Notes under the pieces: generated by a model
What the model was told of the DNA's origin: nothing
Databases searched by the model: none
The model's input: only the letters and a program-made list of their open reading frames with translations
Source of the DNA: Cupriavidus nantongensis
Lineage (GTDB): Bacteria > Pseudomonadota > Gammaproteobacteria > Burkholderiales > Burkholderiaceae
Length of the DNA stretch: 64,000 nucleotides
Direction of reading: 5' to 3'
NCBI RefSeq assembly: GCF_001598055.1
Contig: NZ_CP014844.1
Location: 2,815,622-2,879,621 of the forward strand
Made by a program: the position numbers and the translations under genes
Shown: one piece after another, positions 42,192 to 50,772 of the stretch
How the letters are laid out: every line of letters starts with the position of its first letter
How positions within the stretch are numbered: position 1 is the stretch's first letter

Positions 42192-43901
42192 ATGAACGCC
42201 ATCGCGAACCTCCTTGGCTTCGGGCCAAAGAAGCCGGCCATCGTGACGCCGGTGCCGATGCGCAAGAGCGCGGCGAAACCAGCCGGACAGCCAGGTTCTG
42301 AGCAGCATAAGTGGGTGCGCAGCTTCGCCGAGGTTCCACCGTATCGTTGCATCCATACGGGGAAAAAGAGCGATTTGGCAAAAGGCGTCACCGACGACTT
42401 TCGCCGCGGATGCATTGCACTGGGTAGTGAGAAGTCGGCGAGTTTCTACGTCGATCCTCGGTTTCACGAAGAGCGCAAGTCGTTGGTGCGGTCCATGGCG
42501 GCGCAGCTCAGGTCCGCAGGGATCAGGATTGAGAGCTATTACTACGCCCCCCCGGAGTTGATCGCGCAGCTGTATGCGACGGAATCGACCCTGGAGGCGG
42601 GCAACCGCGTACTGACGGAAGGGCTCACGCAAGCCGAGGCCTTCTGGAACGAAATGATCGATCACGGTCTAGCGCTGGGCGCTACCGACCTACACGTACT
42701 GCTTGAGGAGGCGAGCCGCACCGCGCACTTGCTGTACCGAGTCAACGGTGACTTGATCCCTCCAAGGACGGAAGACAAGGGCATTCATCCCATCGACACG
42801 GTGAAGGATGCGGTCGCGTTCGCTTACAACAAGTTGCATGCCGAGAAGACGAACAACGATGCCGGCTTCAGCACGGAGATCGACCTCGAGTGCATGGTGC
42901 CCTATGACAATGGCAAGGAGTCTTTCAACATTCGCTACACAGGCACGCCGATGTTCGGTGGGTTCACCGTCTACCTGCGATACCTGTTCTCAAAGACCAC
43001 TGACTGGTCATCGCCCCAAGGGGCCGGGTACTCGCCAGACCAAGAGGCGTTGCTTTTCTCCGCCATGCGGGCGCGTAAGGGTGCAATCAGTATTTCAGGG
43101 ATAACGGGCTCGGGTAAGTCGACCACCGCGAAATACTTTCTCGAATCCGTCGACAAACTGAACGGGCACCGTCTGAACATCATCACCGTCGAGCACCCTG
43201 TCGAATACAGGATCCACGGTGCTCGACAGAAGACCATTCAGGAAACGACACCAGACGCCTGGCGGGATGTGCAGCGGCGGCTAGTGCGAGAGGATCCCGA
43301 TGCCGTCTTCATCGGGGAAGTGCGGTGTATCGAGTCGGGCCAGACCGCCAAGATCATGAACGAAACGGGGCACCTGACGTTGTTCACGGTTCACGCGGAC
43401 TCCGTGCTTGGCGTCTTCAACCGTCTGGTCGACCCGACGATTGGTTTCACGCTGGGCACGCTGACTATGCCCAACTTCTGGAACCTGATCGTCTACCAGG
43501 CGCTCGTCCCAACGCTGTGCGCAGACTGCAAAGAGCCGCTATCCGATCACCTTCCGGATCTGGCGCAGTTTCTCGAGGAGCGGTTCAGTCTCGACACCAG
43601 TGGCATGCGGGTGCGCAACCCCAAAGGCTGCCCCAAGTGCAATCACACCGGAGTTGCTGGCGTTGAAGTCGTAGCGGAGATGCTGCAGCCGACGCGCGCA
43701 ATCCTGGACAAGATTCGCAAGGGCGAAATCTTTGAAGCCGAGCGGTTGTGGCGCGCCTCTTGGGACGGTCGCTTTGACACGCCGAACATGACCGGAAAAA
43801 CCGTGTTCCAGCATGCACTCTACAAGGCATATCTGGGCCGCATCGACCCTCGCACGGTAGAGACGTTCGAAACGTTCGACCGGTTTGAAATCGTCCTGTG
43901 A
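42192..43901 (+). CDS. pilQ: PilQ-type pilus assembly ATPase (GspE/PilB family)
   Basis: A 569-residue ATPase. Walker A ITGSGKSTT at about residue 305, Asp box ITVEHPVEYRI, Walker B DPDAVFIGEVRCIESG and His box LFTVHADS are present; two CxxC pairs follow (LCADCKE and CPKCNHTG), as in PilB/GspE enzymes. It powers pilus extension. ATG 42192 is chosen, eight bases after GAGGG; a TTG precedes it directly. Confidence 0.9.
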   Translation: MNAIANLLGFGPKKPAIVTPVPMRKSAAKPAGQPGSEQHKWVRSFAEVPPYRCIHTGKKSDLAKGVTDDFRRGCIALGSEKSASFYVDPRFHEERKSLVRSMAAQLRSAGIRIESYYYAPPELIAQLYATESTLEAGNRVLTEGLTQAEAFWNEMIDHGLALGATDLHVLLEEASRTAHLLYRVNGDLIPPRTEDKGIHPIDTVKDAVAFAYNKLHAEKTNNDAGFSTEIDLECMVPYDNGKESFNIRYTGTPMFGGFTVYLRYLFSKTTDWSSPQGAGYSPDQEALLFSAMRARKGAISISGITGSGKSTTAKYFLESVDKLNGHRLNIITVEHPVEYRIHGARQKTIQETTPDAWRDVQRRLVREDPDAVFIGEVRCIESGQTAKIMNETGHLTLFTVHADSVLGVFNRLVDPTIGFTLGTLTMPNFWNLIVYQALVPTLCADCKEPLSDHLPDLAQFLEERFSLDTSGMRVRNPKGCPKCNHTGVAGVEVVAEMLQPTRAILDKIRKGEIFEAERLWRASWDGRFDTPNMTGKTVFQHALYKAYLGRIDPRTVETFETFDRFEIVL

Positions 43902-43909
43902 GACGCACC

Positions 43910-45019
43910 ATGGCATTTCGGGAAATTATCGATGAGGTCAAGTATCGCGCGGCGGTACGCGCGTTTCGCAAGACCCGTGAGAAATTCTATGACTCCCTCG
44001 CGGAATCCATTGCTGACGGCGAGGCGATGGCGAGGTACTTCAGCGCGCTAGCCGCGCGGGCCGCAGTGCAGAAGGACCCCCTTGCGGTGTTGTACAAGCA
44101 GTGGCTACGGCGCATGGACATGCCGGGCGCTGAAGGAGGGCGACTCTCCTACGTGTTGAAGGGATGCGCACCCGAGATGGATCTAATGATCATCTCCGCG
44201 CAAGACCTCACGCTCCACCGGTTGCCCGAAACGCTCCGGTTTCTCGCGACAACGATCAAGTCTCAGCGGAAGCTGAACAGCGTACTCGTCAAGGCCGTGA
44301 CCGTGCCCGTCGTTGCGCTTGGTATCACGGTGGTCTTCATGGTGGTCCTGTCGTTGCTCGTGGTGCCGGTGTTCTCTCTTATCGCTCCACCGGAAAAGTG
44401 GGGCACATACGGCTACTCGCTGTATCTGATCTCCTATGTAGTGACCCACTACGGCGTCCTGATCGCCGTTGCCTTGGGAGTCGGTGCGTGGGGATATGTA
44501 TGGTCGATCCGCAACTGGACCGGACCCTACCGTATTAAGGCGGACCGATCAGTCTTCTATCGCGTGTTTCGAGACTATTACGCGGCCCAGTTCCTGGTTG
44601 CCGTGGCGTCCATGCTGGCGGCGGGCGTTGGCCTCGACACGACACTGGAGGAGTTGAAGAAGCGATCAAGCCCATGGCTGCGATGGCACATCGCCAAGAT
44701 TGCGAAGAATCGCCTGCGCGCTTCGCGGTCGCATGGTGAGGCCTTCAACACGGGCGTACTTGCGCAGCCCATCGCCAACAGGCTCATCGATAGTAGCCGT
44801 CGCAGTAGCGACTTTCCTGCCGTCATGAAGCGAATCGGCATCGAGGGAATGGACGAAACGAGGCAGCAGGTCGAGGAGAGTGCATTCAAGTTGAACCTCA
44901 CGATGGTGCTGATCATGGGGGTCGTAGTTGGGTATCTCATCCTCGGCACGCTGCGCACAGGTCAGGACCTATCGAGTGCGATGAAGAGTCAGCTAAATCA
45001 ACAGCAGTACCGCCGCTGA
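43910..45019 (+). CDS. pilR: PilR-type inner-membrane platform protein (GspF/PilC family)
   Basis: A 369-residue polytopic protein with helices at about residues 130-160, 175-205 and 335-355, in the usual GspF arrangement of two repeated cytoplasmic domains. It would be the pilus assembly platform. GTG 43898, overlapping the pilQ stop, is an alternative start; neither has a good ribosome-binding site. Confidence 0.85.
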   Translation: MAFREIIDEVKYRAAVRAFRKTREKFYDSLAESIADGEAMARYFSALAARAAVQKDPLAVLYKQWLRRMDMPGAEGGRLSYVLKGCAPEMDLMIISAQDLTLHRLPETLRFLATTIKSQRKLNSVLVKAVTVPVVALGITVVFMVVLSLLVVPVFSLIAPPEKWGTYGYSLYLISYVVTHYGVLIAVALGVGAWGYVWSIRNWTGPYRIKADRSVFYRVFRDYYAAQFLVAVASMLAAGVGLDTTLEELKKRSSPWLRWHIAKIAKNRLRASRSHGEAFNTGVLAQPIANRLIDSSRRSSDFPAVMKRIGIEGMDETRQQVEESAFKLNLTMVLIMGVVVGYLILGTLRTGQDLSSAMKSQLNQQQYRR

Positions 45020-45058
45020 GGCGGCAGAACAAACTTTCCAACGAAAAGGAGCAGTCTT

Positions 45059-45619
45059 ATGAATCAAGCGCGCACTACCGGCCAAATGAAGCTTCGCAAC
45101 AACCAAGGTGGTTTCACCCTGGTGGAAATGCTGATCGCCGCAGTGCTGCTGGCTCTCGCCATTGCCGGCATCTACAAGGGCGTGGCCGACTACTTGGCCA
45201 ATGACCGTGCGAATCGGGAGTTGAAGGAATTGCCTGCAGTCATCGCGGCAATCCAGCAGAAGTTCGCACAACGACAGAGCTACGCTGGAGCCACGACTGC
45301 GGGCCTGGTCAACCTCGGTGTGTTTCCGGAGTCCTGGGTCATCGGGAACACCGTACAGAACCGTTGGGGCGGAACTGTCACCGTTGCCACCACGACACTT
45401 GTGTCGGCGAACGATGGTCTGACGCTGACCTTCACGCAAGTTCCGAGAGCCGAATGTACTGACGTCGTCCCTGGAATGGAGCAAAGCGTACGTGCCGTCA
45501 CGGTGGGCGGAACTCCGGTCAAGGCGAACAACGCCCAGACCGACATCATGCTAGTCGGCAATGCCTGCGCTGCAGGCGGTGCCTCAAATACCATCGTGTA
45601 CACCATCGGCAAGGCGTAA
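45059..45619 (+). CDS. pilS: PilS-type major prepilin
   Basis: A 186-residue type IV prepilin. The leader ends at NNQGG, followed by FTLVEMLIAAVLLALAIAG with Glu5, the standard class III signal. A cysteine pair towards the C-terminus (AECTDVV ... GNACAAG) fits the disulfide-bonded D-region. A strong AAAGGAG precedes the ATG. The leader is longer (18 residues) than in type IVa pilins, as in R64. Confidence 0.88.
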   Translation: MNQARTTGQMKLRNNQGGFTLVEMLIAAVLLALAIAGIYKGVADYLANDRANRELKELPAVIAAIQQKFAQRQSYAGATTAGLVNLGVFPESWVIGNTVQNRWGGTVTVATTTLVSANDGLTLTFTQVPRAECTDVVPGMEQSVRAVTVGGTPVKANNAQTDIMLVGNACAAGGASNTIVYTIGKA

Positions 45620-45651
45620 GCCGGGCGCGTGATTGATCAGGAGAGCGGACG

Positions 45652-46665
45652 GTGATGAACGGCCATATTCCCATCGATGACATGCTTTGGCTGGAAGCTT
45701 CCAGCTTTCGCGACTGGCATGTTGACCTCGACGACATCGACAAGACCGTGGTGTTTCGTCCTCAGCGGGATGGTGAGGCAACGGCGCAGTCGATGCCGTC
45801 CAGGGTTCCCCAGGCGATGCTTCCTGTGTGCCACGCTATCGCGCAAGTTCTCAGGGAGGCGGTCGGCGACAGTGCCGTCAAAAGTCTGTCCTTTCCTGTC
45901 GGCCCGCTCTTCTTCCGCGGAGAGCGCATTCGGCCAGGTCGGTATGCACTTCGGCTGTCACCGAAGGTCGTGCAGAATCTTGGTGAGCTGAAGCTGGGGG
46001 TTGAGGCTTCGCAGCTTCTTCTGGACGAGAGCTTCCGCAAGGGCGGCCTGATTCTTGTTGCCGGAGACACAGGTTCGGGAAAGACGACGACAGCTTATGC
46101 AACGGTCAAGGAACGCTTGACCCGATACGGAGGCTATTGCCTGACCGTTGAAAGCCCTGTTGAAAAGGAACTGGAGGGCTTTCATGGTGAGGGCTACTGC
46201 GAACAGGTAGACGCCACCAACACGGGTTTCAAATCCGAGGTCGCCAGTGCGATGCGCAAGTTTCCAGCTGAAACCCGCTCGATGTTCTTCTTCGGCGAAG
46301 TGCTCGATGAAGAGGCCGCGGCGGAGTTGGCTCGGCTGATTGGGCGCGGCCATCTGGTCATCACGACCATCCATTCGGCAACAATGGAACAGGCCATCGA
46401 GATGCTGATCGCGTTTGCCGAGCGCGGTGGGGAAACGTATGCACGCAGCCTCATTGGTCAGAACTTGCGCGCTGTGGTCCATCAGAAGCTCGAGAACCAG
46501 CGTGCCATGGTGCGATGCCTGCGTGTCACGCAGGAGGTGGCGAACATCATCTCGGATTCCTCGGCGGATCTGAAAACGCTCGCGACCGCAATCGATCAGC
46601 AGCGCCGGCAGGCAAGCACTCAACTGCTTGGGCGGGCCGCGTTCCAGTCCCAGATGCGCCCGTAA
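45652..46665 (+). CDS. PilT-like ATPase within the thin-pilus operon
   Basis: A 337-residue ATPase. Walker A AGDTGSGKTT, Asp-box region LTVESPVEKELEG, Walker B SMFFFGEVLDEEAAA and His box TTIHSATMEQAIE. It is closer to PilT/PilU or DotB than to PilB. R64's pil operon has no such ATPase; its PilT is a transglycosylase. A retraction role is plausible but inferred. GTG 45652 and ATG 45655 are both possible starts after AGGAG. Confidence 0.8.
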   Translation: MMNGHIPIDDMLWLEASSFRDWHVDLDDIDKTVVFRPQRDGEATAQSMPSRVPQAMLPVCHAIAQVLREAVGDSAVKSLSFPVGPLFFRGERIRPGRYALRLSPKVVQNLGELKLGVEASQLLLDESFRKGGLILVAGDTGSGKTTTAYATVKERLTRYGGYCLTVESPVEKELEGFHGEGYCEQVDATNTGFKSEVASAMRKFPAETRSMFFFGEVLDEEAAAELARLIGRGHLVITTIHSATMEQAIEMLIAFAERGGETYARSLIGQNLRAVVHQKLENQRAMVRCLRVTQEVANIISDSSADLKTLATAIDQQRRQASTQLLGRAAFQSQMRP

Positions 46666-46674
46666 GGCAACACC

Positions 46675-48126
46675 ATGCTACGCGAAAGATTGCACCGTCG
46701 CTCGCCATCGCGAAACGGCCAAGGTGGATTCACCATCGTCGAAATGCTGATCGCGTCGACGTTGCTTGCTATCGGCCTGTCCGCAGGCTTGTGGGCAGCT
46801 CGCCAAGAGGCGCTCGCCGATGCCTTCAAGGCGCAAGGTGAAACGCTGAAGGCCATCGGTAATGCGGGAGGAAACGAGTACATCCTGCGCTACTACAACG
46901 AGCTGCAGAAAGCCGCGCCGAGCATCCCCGGCGTAGCTGACCCTTATCGACCCACGATGGCCGAGTTGAAGGCACTTGGCCTCCCACTCCAGAACTTCGC
47001 TGACACGGGCTGGACCAGCCTGCCTTATCGCTTCCGCTTCCAGCGTGTGCCGGCGGGTTGCACTCCTCCAGCTTGCGACGTGAACGGACTCGTCTACCTG
47101 GCCGGCCCGTTGACGGATCCGGCGACTGGAGGTGTATACGGACGGGGGCTTGGTGAGGCAATATCAGCGATTGGCGGCGATGGCGGCTTCTCCGACGAGT
47201 TCAGCCCTGCAACGATCTCTGGCTTCGGAGGACAGTGGAGCCAGCCTAATCCGATGGGATCTCAGATCGGCACCCTTGCGATGCAGGTTGGTTACGCGAC
47301 TCTAGGCTGGCAACAGTTCCTGCGTCGGGATGGCTCCCTGCCAATGACCGGCACACTCAACATGCGAGATGCCGCGGGAACGCGGCACAGTATCGCGAAC
47401 GTCAACGCGCTCGACGCCCAGTCCGCCACCCTTCCTGGGGCTAGCAATGCCAACAGCTTGCGCGTGGGCAACACCTACTTCTATGGCGACGGATTGAACT
47501 CGGCAGTTCGTACACCGGCTGGCGGAGGTTTTCATGTCCAGGACGTGAACGGGAATGCGGCTGATATCAAATCGTCGCGAGACATCTACACCCGCGACGT
47601 GTACGCCAATACCACACAGGCGAACGAAAGTTATGTGAACGGGTGGTTCCGCGCCCGAAACGACTCGGGGCTGTATTGGGAGAAATGGGGGGGCGGTTGG
47701 TACATGGGCGATGGAAGCTGGATTCGCGCCCTAAACGGCAAGGGAATATGGACTTCCGGCGCAATGCAGGCCGATGGAAGCGTAACCTCTGGCTACATTT
47801 CATCATGGGGCCGGGTCCGCTCAGGGGAGTACATGCAGATCGACGGCATCGCGAATGAAAACTGGGGCTGTGCCCCCAACGGGCTAATCGGTCGGGATGG
47901 GCCGGGAGCACTTCTCAGCTGCCAGGACGGCATCTGGAAGAAGCTGGGCGGCGGCGAGCCACCAGCTGGCTCACTTTGCGGGGTTCAGTGGAATACGGGG
48001 AGACCCACCGTCGCATGCATGGGTATTAGCTGGGTCACCGGGCCTATGGCATGTCCGGGTGGGTGGGGAAGGACCGAGGTGTTGGTCGAGGGCGGCAACC
48101 GTATGCACATGTGCGTCAAGTATTAA
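46675..48126 (+). CDS. pilV: PilV-type minor pilin/tip adhesin
   Basis: A 483-residue protein with a prepilin leader (NGQGG, then FTIVEMLIASTLLAIGLSAG) and a shufflon-N-type region. A tail-fibre-like C-terminal part follows, with NMRDAAGTRHSIANVNALDA, repeated aromatic strands and a terminal GLIGRDGPGALLSCQDGIWKK. In R64 the PilV tip binds recipient lipopolysaccharide and its end is switched by a shufflon. No inverted alternative ends or Rci recombinase lie downstream, so this end appears fixed. Confidence 0.87.
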   Translation: MLRERLHRRSPSRNGQGGFTIVEMLIASTLLAIGLSAGLWAARQEALADAFKAQGETLKAIGNAGGNEYILRYYNELQKAAPSIPGVADPYRPTMAELKALGLPLQNFADTGWTSLPYRFRFQRVPAGCTPPACDVNGLVYLAGPLTDPATGGVYGRGLGEAISAIGGDGGFSDEFSPATISGFGGQWSQPNPMGSQIGTLAMQVGYATLGWQQFLRRDGSLPMTGTLNMRDAAGTRHSIANVNALDAQSATLPGASNANSLRVGNTYFYGDGLNSAVRTPAGGGFHVQDVNGNAADIKSSRDIYTRDVYANTTQANESYVNGWFRARNDSGLYWEKWGGGWYMGDGSWIRALNGKGIWTSGAMQADGSVTSGYISSWGRVRSGEYMQIDGIANENWGCAPNGLIGRDGPGALLSCQDGIWKKLGGGEPPAGSLCGVQWNTGRPTVACMGISWVTGPMACPGGWGRTEVLVEGGNRMHMCVKY

Positions 48127-48147
48127 CGCCGTAGTCTGGAAGCAGGG

Positions 48148-48184
48148 GAGCCGCTCGGGAAGGTGGGACCGGGCGGCTCTTTTG
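48148..48184 (+). terminator. Terminator of the pilus operon
   Basis: GAGCCGCTCGG (48148-48158) pairs with CCGGGCGGCTC (48169-48179) with one wobble, followed by TTTTGCTT. It lies 22 bp after pilV. The rest of the gap to 48404 shows no gene. Confidence 0.82.
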
Positions 48185-48404
48185 CTTCTGGCGCGGGCGA
48201 GCGCCTTGCCAACGACACTGGGCTGGCGCGCCGGCGCAATGCAACGAACTCCTGAGCCGCTGTTGGCAAGACGCCGCATCCGTCCGGACGCGGTCGAATT
48301 TTTTTTCTTGCACGGTGGGAACGGTTTTCTAGGCCTGGCGGTGGAAGCGCTGGAAATCCGTTGCAAGGTAGGAAAGTCGGCATTTGGCCAACGACAAAAA
48401 TGGC

Positions 48405-48444
48405 TTGCCGCCCTGATTCGGGTACGTATCATATGTACGATACG
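48405..48444 (+). promoter_or_regulatory. Promoter with 20-bp dyad operator, copy 7, of the accessory operon
   Basis: TTGCCG (48405-48410), a 16-bp spacer and TATCAT (48427-48432). The operator CGTATCA-TATGTA-CGATACG (48425-48444) overlaps the -10. It lies 21 bp ahead of the 48465 gene. Confidence 0.72.
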
Positions 48445-48464
48445 CAACCAATTCGAGCAGCACC

Positions 48465-49493
48465 ATGCATCCGAAAGCGACGGCATTCGCTGTCCTTGCA
48501 CAACATCCGCAGTGGAATGTCATCGCCGGCCGGTTCCCTGAATGGGCGGCGGAGGTTGAGCGCCTGCATGGTCCTGACTCCCTTCTTCAAGCTGCAGTTC
48601 TCGCCAGTCACTTTCCCCATGACGAAGTCGCGCTTCTCGCGAAGGAGCTGAACGGCATCCCGCATCACGGCCGCTCAGGCCGCCAAATCTGCGCCGAGAA
48701 GCTCCTGCTTGCAGTTCCTGCGCAGCTGAACCGCAGCGGCGAGGCTCGATGGAGAGAGGCGGAAAAGGAAAATGCACTTAACCGCCTCGACATTATCCCG
48801 ATGTCGGACCTGGCGCTGCAGGCAGGACAAGAGTCGCGGAGGCAGTTGCTACGCCCCGGAAACAGCGTGATTGGACAGCTGCCCGATGGTGCCCTGGCCA
48901 TAATCACGCGGACGGACCTGCAGGGGTATGAACTGGCGGTGCAACTGCACGTAGACGCAGTGATCGCGAAGTCGTTTGGATGCGAGGTTACTCGCCTGTT
49001 CGCAGCTGGCTCGCACGGCGCCCTCTCAGAGGTAAAGCTCAGTCCCCACATGCTTGCCGAGATTGACCGCGTACAGGATCACTACTGGCATGCCCACATC
49101 GCGGTCGATCAGCTACCAGAGACGGCGGGGGAGGGACTGCAGGCGTTGGCAGACCGCGCTGCGTTCCTCAAGCTGCTTGGTGACGCGGCATACGCTGAAT
49201 TCAAGGCTATCGAGCCGGCGCTTCGATCCCAGCTTGCCGAGAAGCGCTTGCGCAGCGCCAGTCTGCAGCTGCGCGCCCTGACCGTCGAAGCATCAGATTC
49301 GGGCGATCTGCGTTTCCTGATTACCCGCAGCCCGCAAATCTCCAGCCTTCGAGAAGCCCTGCGACGCGACGTCGCCCAGATGCTCGATACCCACTTGTCG
49401 TTCGTCACGTCCATCTGCGACGTGCCTGCGGAAAAGCTACTTCCGGCAACGGAAATCACCCGAAAGCCCGCTCGCAAGCCGGCTTCTCTTTAA
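48465..49493 (+). CDS. Unknown 342-residue protein, first gene of the accessory operon
   Basis: A soluble, mostly helical protein with no signal peptide or membrane segment. Recognisable patches are few (FPHDEVALLAKELNGIPHHG, LDIIPMSDLALQAGQESRRQLL). I recognise no family. It follows the operator-controlled promoter by 21 bp and precedes the 49514 gene by 20 bp, so both probably form one transcript ending at the terminator at 50720. Its ribosome-binding site is weak. Control by the shared dyad suggests a plasmid function expressed with transfer. Confidence 0.7.
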   Translation: MHPKATAFAVLAQHPQWNVIAGRFPEWAAEVERLHGPDSLLQAAVLASHFPHDEVALLAKELNGIPHHGRSGRQICAEKLLLAVPAQLNRSGEARWREAEKENALNRLDIIPMSDLALQAGQESRRQLLRPGNSVIGQLPDGALAIITRTDLQGYELAVQLHVDAVIAKSFGCEVTRLFAAGSHGALSEVKLSPHMLAEIDRVQDHYWHAHIAVDQLPETAGEGLQALADRAAFLKLLGDAAYAEFKAIEPALRSQLAEKRLRSASLQLRALTVEASDSGDLRFLITRSPQISSLREALRRDVAQMLDTHLSFVTSICDVPAEKLLPATEITRKPARKPASL

Positions 49494-49513
49494 CTCGCAA
49501 ACAGGAGCAGGAA

Positions 49514-50701
49514 ATGTCCATTCTCAACTCGTTTCAAGAGCAGACCGGTGCTCGGCGTCAGCTGCCGCCGACCGAGAACTTCTCCATGGAAGTGCAGGGC
49601 TACAAGCGGGACCCCAAGGGCGAGCCGTTCATCACCGGCGTCCGTCAGGACACGGGCGAGGAGGTGTGCGTGTATCTGCGTCCCTACACCGGCAAGACTC
49701 CCCTCAAGGCGCCGCGGGCCGAAATCAAGGACTTCTACGCCAAGCCCGGCGAGATCTCCAGTGTCATCGACAGCCTGCCGAACGACGAAGTCCGCAAGAG
49801 CGTCATGAAGGGCTACAAGGCGAAGACCGAGCCGGGCGGCACGATCATCGTGCAACGCGCATTCACCGATGCCGAAGGGATGGTGCAGGCAGGCTGGCTG
49901 GTGTCGGCATCGAAGTATGCCGGCCACACGGTGGTGCACCCGTCGGTCATGGCCCGGGTCGATCCCGTGATCTACCGTGACAACGCTCCGGCATCGGCTA
50001 CGGTCACCGTCATCAACCCCGCGATGGCGCAGCTCGTCAAGTCTGCGGAGCAACTGGAAGCTGCAGTCATGTCGGCCTTCGGCGGCAATGGCAACGACGT
50101 GGGCGGTCGCAATGGCGTGCTGATCCGACTGAGCGACGGGCAGGTCAGCAAGGCAGTGGAAATGCTCGTGCCCCGTGTCAAGAGCAAGGACACCGACGAG
50201 TATTCGGATATGCCGGTTGACCAGGCCGTTGCTCGCTTCCTGCAGTCCTCGACTGGTAAGCAGATCTCGGCCCTGGTGGCCAACCCGGCTCTGCAAGTCG
50301 AGGTCATGCCTCTGGCATCGCTGGCGATGGGTAGTCAAACCAAAGCCGGCTATGAGCAGAACGGCGGCAAACTCGACGTTGTCAACCGCGCCTATCGGCT
50401 GGACCGCCAAGATCAGGGCGAAACGGGCTTTGCCGAGTCCTATCTCGTGCTGCACCGCCTGCCGAACGGTGCCAAAGTCTTCACTATGGCTGAACCGCTG
50501 TCGAACAAGCCGCAGCTCTTTCATGCGCGCGACGTCGCTACGGCGAACTTTGCCGGGCATAGCGTCACCGCGGAGGCACGTGATCTGAGCGAAGGCACTC
50601 GTCAGGAGGCCGGTTTCGAGGAGGACGAGGAATTCGAGCTGCAGGACGTCATGCTGCAGACGGCAGCGCCCGCCCACACCGCGCCGCGCATGCGCATGTA
50701 A
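49514..50701 (+). CDS. Unknown 395-residue plasmid protein
   Basis: A soluble protein with an N-terminal domain containing VCVYLRPYTGKTPLKAPRAEI and KTEPGGTIIVQRAFTDAEG, which looks beta-rich, and an acidic C-terminal stretch (EEDEEFELQD). GGAGCAGGAA precedes the ATG. A 395-residue frame also exists on the opposite strand but lacks a ribosome-binding site and gene-like composition. No family recognised; possibly a single-stranded-DNA or leading-region factor (speculative). Confidence 0.72.
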   Translation: MSILNSFQEQTGARRQLPPTENFSMEVQGYKRDPKGEPFITGVRQDTGEEVCVYLRPYTGKTPLKAPRAEIKDFYAKPGEISSVIDSLPNDEVRKSVMKGYKAKTEPGGTIIVQRAFTDAEGMVQAGWLVSASKYAGHTVVHPSVMARVDPVIYRDNAPASATVTVINPAMAQLVKSAEQLEAAVMSAFGGNGNDVGGRNGVLIRLSDGQVSKAVEMLVPRVKSKDTDEYSDMPVDQAVARFLQSSTGKQISALVANPALQVEVMPLASLAMGSQTKAGYEQNGGKLDVVNRAYRLDRQDQGETGFAESYLVLHRLPNGAKVFTMAEPLSNKPQLFHARDVATANFAGHSVTAEARDLSEGTRQEAGFEEDEEFELQDVMLQTAAPAHTAPRMRM

Positions 50702-50719
50702 AGGCCGAATCTAGGCTCG

Positions 50720-50746
50720 GGGCCGCCCGCGGGGCGGCCCTTTTTT
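50720..50746 (+). terminator. Strong intrinsic terminator
   Basis: Perfect 9-bp stem GGGCCGCCC-GCG-GGGCGGCCC followed by TTTTTT. It ends the 48465-50701 operon, so the next gene needs its own promoter or read-through. Confidence 0.93.
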
Positions 50747-50772
50747 CTGGACCACTCCCGCTTTTCCGAAAC

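Noticed and set aside
48127..48404. A shufflon or second pilV end downstream of pilV
   Set aside because: No partial inverted copies of the pilV 3' end and no open frame of suitable size were found; the stretch starts with a terminator.
49490..50677. A 395-residue open frame on the minus strand, opposite the 49514 gene
   Set aside because: It mirrors the plus-strand gene almost exactly, has no ribosome-binding site, and its translation is His/Arg-rich without domains. The plus-strand gene has a good start and terminator.
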